Shown: positions 56,165 through 64,000 of the stretch, piece by piece
Position numbering within the stretch: the first letter of the stretch is position 1
Layout: the number at the start of each line of letters is the position of its first letter
Assembly: GCA_028641055.1 (NCBI GenBank)
Contig: CM054059.1
Span: 110,062,263-110,126,262 of the forward strand
Length of the DNA: 64,000 nucleotides
Reading direction: 5' to 3'
Source of the DNA: Alopecurus myosuroides
Lineage: Eukaryota > Streptophyta > Magnoliopsida > Poales > Poaceae
Translations under genes and position numbers: made by a program
Notes under the pieces: generated by a model
Seen by the model: only the letters and a program-made list of their open reading frames with translations
What the model was told of the DNA's origin: nothing
Database searches by the model: none

Positions 56165-59100
56165 AATACCATCTACTCCTTCTTTATATAAATGTGTGTC
56201 ATCCCAAAAATAATGCCTCAAATAATAGAAGAATTTTCTTCTTTGTTGAGCTATAAATGTTGGAGGCAAATATTTTGAAACAATAAAGTTAGCATAATCA
56301 GCATACCATGGACTATCCTGGGGTTTTACCTTTATTGCAGCCAACTGTTCATTTGGAAAACTATCACTAACATGAATAGGATCAAAAGTAATGTTTTACA
56401 ACCTAGACAAGTTATCAGCAACAGGATTTTTGGCAGCCTTCCAATCTACAATATGAAAATCAAACTCTTGTAAAAGCAACACCCATCTAATAAGCCTAGG
56501 CTTAGCATCTTTCTTTTCCATAAGGTATCTAATAGCAGCATGATCAGTATGAATAGTAACCTTTGATTCAACAATATAAGGCCTAAACTTATCACATGCA
56601 AAAACTACAACTAAGAACTCTTTTTCAGTAGTAGCATAATTCTTTTGAGTAGCATTAAGAGTCTTACTAGCATAATGAATAACATTCAACTTCTTATCTA
56701 CGCGTTGTCCAAGAACAACACCTACAACAAAATCACTAGCATCACACATAATTTCAAAAGGTAAATTCTAAACAGGTGGTTGAACAATAGGAGCAGTAGT
56801 TAAAGACTTCTTTAAATTTTCAAAAGCTTCCTTATAATCATCATCAAAAACAAATGGTACATATTTTTGAAGAAGATTAGTAAGAGGCTTTGATATTTTA
56901 GAGAAGTCTTTAATAAACCTCCTATAAAAACCAGCATGACCACGAACACTACGAATACCTTTAACATCCCTAGGACAGGGCATTTTCTCTATGGCTTCCA
57001 CTTTAGCTCTGTCAACTTCAATACCTCTTTAAGAAATTTTATGTCCAAGAACAATTCCTTCATTCACCATAAAGTTGCATTTCTCCCAATTAAGAACAAG
57101 ATTAGTTTTCTCACATATCTGCAAAACTTTATCAAGGTCGTGCAAACAATTATCAAAAGAAGTTCCATAGACAGAGAAATCGTCCATGAATACTTCCACA
57201 ATTTCTTCACAAAAACCATGAAAAATAGCACACATACATCTTTCAAAAGTAGCACGAGAATTACACAAACCAAAATACATACGTCTATAAGCATAAGTTC
57301 CATAAGAACAAGTAAAGGTTGTTTTCTCTTGATCTTGCTTCCTAACAGAAATTTGAGAAAACCCAGAATAACCATCAAGAAAGCAAAAATGAGTTTTCTT
57401 AGACAACCTCTCTAACATTTGATCAATAAAAGGTAAAGGATAATGATCTTTCTTAGTAACTTTATTAACCTTTATAAAATCAATACACATTCTATAACCA
57501 ACTACTAATCTTTGTGGAATGAGCTCATTGTTTTCATTAGGCACAACAGTCATTCCTCCCTTCTTAGGGACACAATGCACAGGGCTCACCCATCTACCAT
57601 CAGAAATAGGAAAAATAATACCAGCATCAAGAAGTTTTAATACTTCATTTCTTACCACTTCCTTCATCTTAGGAATTAAACGGCATTGATGTTCAACTAC
57701 GAGCTTTGCATCAGGTTCGATATTAATAGCATGCTGACATATAGTAGGAGAAATTTCCTTCAAATCATCAAGAGTATATCCAATAGCTCCACGGTGTTTC
57801 TTCAGAATTCCCAATAATCTTTCCTCTTCTTCACCTGGAAGTTTAGCACTAATAATAATAGGATACATTTTCTTATCATCAATATAAGCATATTTAAGAT
57901 AATCAGGCAAGGGTTTTAAATCAAAGACATGATCCTCCTTGGGTGGTAATGTGGTACCCAAGTCTTCCACAGGTAAATTATGTTCCAATATCACCGGTTG
58001 ACGAAGAAGAATATCGTCAATCTCATTTCTCTCTTCCATAAAGACATCACTCTCGTGGTCCTCCATATTGGTGCAAAGCATTGTTAGGAGCAAGAGCAAT
58101 AGAAGCAAGTTGTTCAACTTTAAAATTCTCTCAGGAAATTTAGATTCATAAGGTGCTCTAGAAAATTTAGAGAAATTGAACTCATAAGATTTTCCATCAA
58201 ATTTAGTCAATATCTTCTCCCTCTTACAATCTATAATAGCACCATAAGTGTTCAAGAAAGGTCTACCAAAAATAATAGGACAAGTCTTACTAGAAGCCTT
58301 ACCAAGTACTAGAAAATCAGTGGGATATTTAGTTTTACCACACAAAACTTCCACATCTCTAACAATACCAATTGGAAAAACAATTTCTCTATTAGCAAGC
58401 TGAATAACCACATCAATATCTTCAAGCTCACAAGAACAAATTTCATGCATAATTTATCTATAGAGCTCATAAGGTATAGCACTAGAACTAGAACCAATAT
58501 CACACAAACCATAATAGCAATGATCACCAATCTTAACAGAAAGCACATGAACACTAGTTTTCTTAGGTCTATGAGGATGGGAAACAATATTAGAAGCATC
58601 CTCACAGAAGACAATGTGTTCATCCTCTACATTTCCACAAACAAGATCTTTCACTATTGCTACTGCAGGTTCAACAGTTATTTGTTCATCAGGTTCAATA
58701 GATTTCTTATTACTCTTATTCACCAGAGTAGCCACCATAGAGTGTTCTTTCACCTTAGCAGGGAAAGGCATTTTTTCAACATACAGCGCAGGAACGGCAG
58801 GATTAACAACATGCACTTCTATATTACTAGCAGGAACAATATCTTTATAAGGTGCATGGTACTTGTGATAATCCTTTTTAGAAATATAAAGATAGGAGGC
58901 AAAAGCTTTAAGATAGTTTGCAAAGATTTGAGAATCAAGACCACAAACAACACTAATATCATAGAAATCATTGGTTCCCATCAAAGATTTAATGCATTCA
59001 TAATCATAATTTATACCTGACTTTCTACCTTTGTCATTCTCCCATCCTTTAGTGTTTTCTTGAATACGGTCAAGAAGATCCCATTTAGCTTATTCCTTCA

Positions 59101-59761
59101 TACGTGTGAATGATCCAGAACAAGAAGCATCCAATAAATCCTTATCATGGAGAGAAAGCCTTGCATAAAAGTTATTGATAACAATATTACGTGGGAGTTC
59201 ATGAACGGGACATTTGAGCATTAATAACTTCATTCTCCCCCACGCTTGGGAAATACTCTCTCCATCATGAGGCTAGAAATTATAGATTTGATTCTAGTCT
59301 TTATGAATCTCACTAGGAGGATAAAATTTAGAATAAAAGATAGGAACAATTTCCTCCCATCCAATAGATTCACCATTCTTCAGTAATTTGAACCATTCAG
59401 CGGCGTTTCCTTCCAGCGATAAAGAAAATAATTTCCTTTTAACTTGATCCATTCTAATACTTGCACACCTGAATAACTCGCATAATTCAGTATAAAGAGC
59501 AAATGATCACCGGGATGGACAGCTCCATTACCATAATAGCAGTTATCCATAACACGTCCAACAATTTTCATAGGTATTTTATAAGGATCTAATTCAGCAG
59601 ATGACGGGTTACCTACTACCCTAGTAGTAACGGTAGAAGTACCCCTAAATAGAGAACCAAAAGTATTCTCCATGATGAACTAAAACAGCTGATAGAAATA
59701 AAAACAACACTCACGGTAAAAGTTTCTCTTACCAATTCCACTTACCAATAGCGCTTCACTC

Positions 59762-59777
59762 CCTCGAAACGGCGCCA
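59762..59777 (-). other. Primer-binding site of the 18-kb element
   Basis: On the minus strand TGGCGCCGTTTCGAGG, 11 bases inside the 5' LTR edge at 59789. The first ten bases fit the tRNA-Asp 3' end and the rest has diverged. Gag starts about 90 bases further on. Confidence 0.75.
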
Positions 59778-59788
59778 GAAAATAGTCT

Positions 59789-61284
59789 TGATGACCCACA
59801 AGGGGTTGTACCATAGTACTTTCGATAAATAAGAGCGTCAAACCCAATGAGGAGCAGAAGGTGTTGACAAGCAGGTTGGATAGAGGATTCACTGTAAACA
59901 CTAGCAAACGAGTTTTTGGTTGTTTTAGATATAACAGATAAATAAAGTGCAAGTAAATAAAGTGCAGTAAATAATATTGCAGCGAGTGGCCCAATCCTTT
60001 CGAGAGCAAAGGATAAGCCGGTTGTTCTACTTATGACTACCAAATGTTCTCGAGGACACATGGGAATTTCGTCAAGTGCTTCACTTCATTACGGTTGATT
60101 AATATACATTGGTTCGTGAAGTGTTGTGTGGGTGAACCTATGCTAATGCACCGCCCAACTAGGACTAATACATACTTGTGATTATACCCCTTGTAAGCAT
60201 CCGCAAATACAGGAAAGTAATTAAGATAAATCTAACCACAACCTTAAAACTCCGGGATTCTACGCTCTCTCGTGCATTGGTTTCCTAATGGGGGTTTAGG
60301 TTTCTGTCACTCCGGCAACCCCACAATTAGTAGCCAAATACACAATGCATCCTCCTAGGCCCATAAAGGTGAAGTATCATGTAGTCGACATTCACCTGAC
60401 ACCACTAGAAGAATAGCACCACAACTTAAATACCGAACCACGAGATATTACTTCAACATAACTTCACTACTAACATCATGACTTCTCCCATGTCCTCAAG
60501 ACTAAACAAACTACTCACAAGATATCATATGGATCATAATCCGAGGTGATATAATGTATGATAACAATCTGGTCATAAAGTGCTAACACCGATAAATCTC
60601 ACAAGCATCAACTACTAACAAGTAATCCACACCGGGAGAGAGATCTAATGTAAAACAACGATAGAGGCCCCTAATTGTTACATCGGGATGATGGTGGATG
60701 ATGAGGGTGATGGTGCTGGTGGTGATGATGATGACGATGATGATCTTGATGATGCCCAGAGCGACTGTGGCGATGGCGATGATTTCCCCTCTCCGGAGAG
60801 GAATATTCCCGGCAGATTTCTCCCTGCCGGAGAGCTTTTCTCTCTCTGGTGTTTTCCGCCCCGAGGCGGCAGCGGAATAATTCTTCGATGATAGTCTGGG
60901 GCTTAGGGTTCCCTGCGGGTCAAGTACGCGAAAGAGGTCAACCAGAGGTGGGCCAGGGTGTCCACACCACCTGGCGGCGCAGCCAAGCGGGGCGCCACCT
61001 GGTGGTGTGGGCCCCTGGTGCCCCCTCCGGCTCTCCTCGTGGCTGGCTCCCTCATCTGGACTTATAAGACATCTCTGGTATCCCCCCTCTTCTTCCGATC
61101 TTCTGAAATAGGGTGTTCTGACGGTGCTTTTTCCATCAGATTCTGGTCCCGGTGTTTATTCTCCAAAAATTATGAAACATGCAAAATAAGATAAAATAAC
61201 ATAAGTGATGCATCATAACATGAAATATATCGATAAATAATAGAAAATAACAATTTAAAATAGTGATGCAAAATGGATGTATCA
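59789..61284 (-). repeat. 5' LTR of the 18-kb element
   Basis: 1,496 bases, + strand start TGATGACCCAC and end TGGATGTATCA. It is complete and longer than the 3' LTR by two blocks in its GC-rich part (near 60787 and 60975-61020). It contains the GAT run at 60690-60790. Confidence 0.95.
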
Positions 61285-61680
61285 TCTACCCAGCCACAAT
61301 GTTGAACAAATGTCCATGACCAGGCAAACGTGGTCATCTAATATTAATGAGTTTGTCTGTGAGACATGACAAAGGGTTATAACAATGTGTTTATGTTTCT
61401 ACCCGTGCGTATGGATTTTTTCTTTGAATGTCATATTCAGTGAACATAGCAGTTACACCATAGAAACATAATACATTAATCATGAAACTGATGTATTTTA
61501 TTTTATCGCGGGCATTCATCCAACACTTCATTTAGCTCCTCTTCATCATCAGATATTTCTATCTCCTCCATGTGAATGTTCACAAGTATTTGCCCTCCAG
61601 CCAGCTCTGAAGATGATCATGTCGGTCTGCTGCTCCCATATTGAGGACTAGAGGCCATCTCTCTATAAATTAGAAACAAC
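61285..61680 (-). mobile_element. Copia LTR sequence resumed right of the 18-kb element
   Basis: Starts with the second TCTAC duplication. Read with the DNA left of 43281, the minus strand gives GGCTGGGTAGACCCAAGTAG, a continuous phrase that fits a Copia LTR. Beyond about 61500 the sequence changes, and an acidic frame end (minus, DEEELNEVLDECPR, stop near 61505) is visible that I cannot assign. Confidence 0.45.
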
Positions 61681-61684
61681 CAAT

Positions 61685-62140
61685 CAACAAGCATTCATCA
61701 ATAAAAACATCAGTTCATATATAACCAGCAAGCAAAAAGCATAAAAAATAGCATTTTCTACGTAATCAGCAAGCCTACATCATCAAAAACATCAATTCAT
61801 ATATAACCAGCAAGCATTCATCACCAAAACATCTCGATATAACCTAACCAGCAAGGATAAATCATCAAAAACATCACTTCCTATATAACCAGGAAGCAAA
61901 CATCATCAAGAACACCACTTCATATATAACCAACAAGCATTCATCACCAAAACATCTATATATATCACTAAAACATCTCTATATAACCTAAGTAGCAAGT
62001 ATAAATTATAAAAAACATCACTTCCTATAAAATCACCAAGCAAACATCATCAAAACATCAATTTATATATTACCAGCAAACATTCATCATTAAAACATCT
62101 CTATATATCATTAAAATATCTCTATATAACCTATACATGC
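61685..62140. repeat. 41-bp tandem repeat (minisatellite), about 11 units
   Basis: The phrase CAGCAAG (or a one-base variant) starts units at 61685, 61726, 61767, 61808, 61849, 61890 and 61931, seven in a row exactly 41 bases apart. Then 61993 (one and a half units on), 62034 and 62074. Each unit reads roughly CAGCAAGCATTCATCA, then CAAAAACATCA, then CTTCATATATAAC. There is no protein frame. Arrays like this occur inside CACTA transposons and in LTR interiors, but no host element is identified. Confidence 0.93.
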
Positions 62141-62754
62141 ACACAATATCCACTTAAACATCACTATATTCACATAAATGCACATCTAGTCGTCATAGAA
62201 GTATCCAAAGCTCAAAATTTGTCTCACCGGTCTAGACTTGGAGTAGAAAGGAGGGCCTTCCGGCCAGAGCCACTGGAGCTGGCCATCGACGAAGCAAGTT
62301 TCCGGCGTGGAGAACGTGGGGGACTTGGCAAACGACCGGGGTGCTCACACTATGAGGATGGCGGATCCGATTGACGATGAAGGAGGCGGTGCGTTGTTAT
62401 ACATGCTGGCGGGGATCTTAGCGGCTGATCCTGGGTTGAAGGTGAGTTACAAATCAAACGGGTGCTCCGGGGCACCTGACACCAACGCGAGGTCGAAACA
62501 TACTCTCTCAACCGGAGGAGCAAAATAACCGAAGGGGCCGAGCTCGCTGGAAGTCGTCGCTATTGCTATGGGTATGCGACAGTGGGCGACGGCAGAGAGA
62601 AGACTTCAGGCCGGCGGCACCATTGAATATGGGAGAGGAACAGAGGATGTAGTGGAGACTGGAGAGGGATGGCGTCCGACCGTGCGGGCTAGCAGTGGAT
62701 GGGAGACGTCGTGCTGGACTGTGGGCATGTGGGGAGGTTCTAGATCGGGGAAGG
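62141..62754. other. Unassigned GC-rising DNA with short frames
   Basis: GC content rises from 62210. Frames of 70-110 codons occur on both strands (62307-62528, 62568-62903, minus 62508-62783) without recognised domains. The phrase CAGAGAGAAGACTTCAGG and splice-like sites suggest a captured gene piece or the end of a DNA transposon, but I cannot support a gene call. Confidence 0.3.
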
Positions 62755-62985
62755 TGATACCTGCAAGTGCACATGTTCGTCAAAGCATCATTTCGCAGAA
62801 GTATGATCTCCAGATTTATATCGATCCCACGGAGAGCCTATTTGGTAAAAGGTTTTTAAGGCTGCCTTTTTCACACAAAAGATGTCAGACTTATGTGAAT
62901 TGACTCATAGAAATATTAATTCGTTTAAACCTGCGGAAAACAGAGGGTGATTGTGTTGAAATAGAAACAGAATAACTTACTGAAC
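62755..62985 (-). mobile_element. Gypsy LTR fragment
   Basis: Starts TGATACCTGCAAGTGCAC and holds TATCGATCCCACGGAGAGCC, a phrase at the same place as AGTGTCTAACCCAACGAGCA in the 18-kb element's LTR. This is the U5 end of an LTR on the minus strand. It is cut off after about 230 bases. Confidence 0.5.
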
Positions 62986-62994
62986 TGACAACGA

Positions 62995-64000
62995 TGTCGC
63001 CTAGAGGAGGGGGGGGGTGAATAGGCGATTAAAACTTTTTCGGTTAAGGCTTGCTAAATGCGGAAATAAACTAGGTGTTTAAATTAACAAGCACACAACC
63101 TAAATATTCTAGGGTCAACTAGGTGCACCAACAACTTATGCTAAGCAATACAAGTAACAAGGTGATAGCAAGATATATGAATTCAAGCTCGAAGGCTATC
63201 ACAATGTAAATTGCATAAGTAAAAAGCTCGGGTATAGAATAACCGAGGCACACGGAGACGATGATGTATTCCCGAGTTCCTCCCACAATGGGAGTACGTT
63301 TTGTTGGAGGGGTGTGAGCTCGCCACAAGAGGCCTACTCAACGCCACAAAGGTCTCACCCTATTCTCCGATGAACCCCGCCACAAAGGCCTAGTTCACCG
63401 TCCACTATTGGCAACCTTCAAACCCGAGGAACGCATACACAACTTAATTGGAGGCTCTTGGTGTCACCACAATCTTAGGACACACATCCACAACTCAATT
63501 GGAGGCTCCCAAGAACACCGCAAGTCGTCTAGGGTCCGAGACCCAAGAGTAACAAGCTCACAAACTTTCACTTCCACGAATCCTCGTGGAGAGACCAAAC
63601 CGATGCAACCGATGCAAATGGCAAGAGCACAAGTGCTCAAATCCTGCACTCTCAAATTCCAACAAAGCAACAAATGCTTATGGGGGAATAAGAGAGGAAC
63701 ATCAATGAAGGAGAAACACCAAGAACTCCAAGATCTAGATTCACGAAGTTCTCCTCACAAAGAGGAGAGATGGATTGGTGGAAATGTGGATCTAGATCTT
63801 CTCTACCTTCTCCCTCAAATATATGCAAGAATCATTGGAGGGATTGAGAGAGGGGCAAACTTTCCAAAGTCAACAATGGTGGAGAGAGAGAGGAAAAACG
63901 GGCTGGGAAAGACTTGGGGACTTTGGGGAAGAAAGCCACTTAAATAGGTGCTAAAAAACTAGCCGTTTCCACTTTTTTCGTCCATTCCGGGCTGGATCCG
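62995..64000 (-). mobile_element. LTR fragment running off the window
   Basis: Starts TGTCGCCTAGAGGAGGGGG and continues with GGTGAATAGGCGATTAAAAC, a common repeat start in Triticeae LTR elements read in reverse. The rest is GC-balanced, with runs such as CCACAAAGGCCTAGTTCACC and CAATTGGAGGCTCC repeated (63358-63520). A 179-codon + frame (63408-63947) crosses it; I treat it as chance because it is antisense to the LTR and has no known domain. The right end is beyond the window. Confidence 0.5.

Larger units (their letters stand above)
53303..59673 (-). pseudogene. gag-pol of the 18-kb element, multiply broken
   Basis: Gag begins at the ATG 59671-59673 (MENTFGSLFRG) and loses frame by 59380. 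From 58984 to 56165 one frame runs on, cut by stops at 58454, 57029, 56768 and 56396 (first + coordinate of each). Domains in order: retropepsin with CDIGSS (Asp about 58500) and GRPFLNTYGA; reverse transcriptase 57029-58220 with KKGGMTVVPN and FMDDFSVYG (57179-57190); RNase H from MCDASDF (56749) with TDHAAIRYL; integrase zinc region split by the insertion at 54501-56164; integrase core with WGFDFMGP (about 54225), DGGSHF and GQVELSNRE, the last two acidic residues separated by exactly 35 residues; then VYGKACHLPLELEHKAYWA. Another frameshift lies near 54390 and a TAG at 54173-54175. It would copy element RNA to DNA and insert it in the nucleus; this copy is dead. Confidence 0.93.
43281..61284 (-). 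mobile_element. Athila-like Ty3/Gypsy retrotransposon, 18 kb with two nested insertions
   Basis: Flanked by the 5-base target duplication TCTAC (43276-43280 and 61285-61289). It has two LTRs, a polypurine tract, a primer-binding site and, in minus-strand order, gag, protease, reverse transcriptase, RNase H, integrase and a short extra frame. Without the two insertions (6,002 and 1,664 bases plus duplications) it is about 10.3 kb, normal for this lineage. The LTRs differ by two indel blocks and scattered substitutions (roughly one in ten in the first 240 bases by eye), and gag-pol carries several stops, so insertion is old. It landed in Copia LTR sequence. The lineage call rests on the integrase phrase VYGKACHLPLELEHKAYWA and the RT/protease spacing. 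Confidence 0.95.

Noticed and set aside
58445..59020. 191-codon plus-strand frame opposite protease/gag
   Set aside because: Antisense shadow of gag-pol; Asn/Ile/Thr-rich with no domain.
63408..63947. 179-codon plus-strand frame
   Set aside because: Antisense to an LTR fragment, repetitive phrases, no recognised domain.
1..64000. CRISPR arrays, bacterial operons, rRNA or tRNA genes
   Set aside because: None of the required patterns was seen; the window is plant nuclear DNA.

Overview
This is plant nuclear DNA, almost certainly from a Triticeae grass (wheat, barley, Aegilops or rye). The evidence is one long multi-exon gene with GT-AG introns, two Stowaway-type MITEs of the grass 'CTCCCTCCGTCC' class, and more than 40 kb of nested LTR retrotransposons of the Athila-like (Ty3/Gypsy) and Angela/BARE-like (Ty1/Copia) kinds typical of these genomes. 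I cannot tell the species or chromosome from the sequence alone. Family assignments rest on recognised protein motifs and internal comparison, not on a database search.

Layout. (1) 1-3.5 kb: probable end of a very long LTR, then an AT-rich 'GTTCA' degenerate repeat. (2) 3.7-12.4 kb: low-repeat DNA with a GC-rich promoter-like block and a possible spliced non-coding transcript or gene relic near 4.4-5.3 kb, and no convincing protein gene. (3) 12.4-21.7 kb: the one clear gene, on the + strand. It has a promoter with TATA box, a 5'UTR intron and eight coding exons, and encodes a long coiled-coil protein of about 1,800 residues with a C-terminal membrane anchor (PICC/PICL-like). Its reading frame is broken by one missing A in a homopolymer near the start of the giant exon. 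(4) 21.7-30.3 kb: two near-identical 82-bp MITEs, a decayed LINE split by a solo LTR, a 184-bp direct duplication, and sequence I cannot assign. (5) 30.3-32.3 kb: a decayed Mutator-like (MULE) transposase with scrambled filler DNA. (6) 32.3-39.2 kb: a non-autonomous Athila-like element with two LTRs, a gag fragment and a protease remnant but no reverse transcriptase or integrase. (7) 39.2-43.3 kb: Copia LTR pieces in opposite orientations and a Gypsy LTR scrap. (8) 43.3-61.3 kb: an 18-kb Athila-like element on the minus strand, with both LTRs, a 5-bp target duplication (TCTAC), primer-binding site, polypurine tract and a full but mutated gag-pol. It holds two clean insertions: a 6-kb long-LTR element (duplication CAAAA) and a 1.66-kb LTR-type insertion (duplication AATAC). 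(9) 61.3-64 kb: more Copia sequence, a 41-bp tandem repeat and two LTR fragments running off the end.

The gene and the transposons do not form a pathway: region 3 is a genic island and the rest is layered insertions whose order can be read from the target duplications. The most interesting points are the 105-residue (15-heptad) tandem expansions in the coiled-coil gene, the internal copy of the polypurine tract in both Athila-like elements, the 1.66-kb insertion that carries a primer-binding site inside target-duplicated ends, the gag-protease-only element, the filler DNA inside the MULE, and the strict 41-bp repeat.
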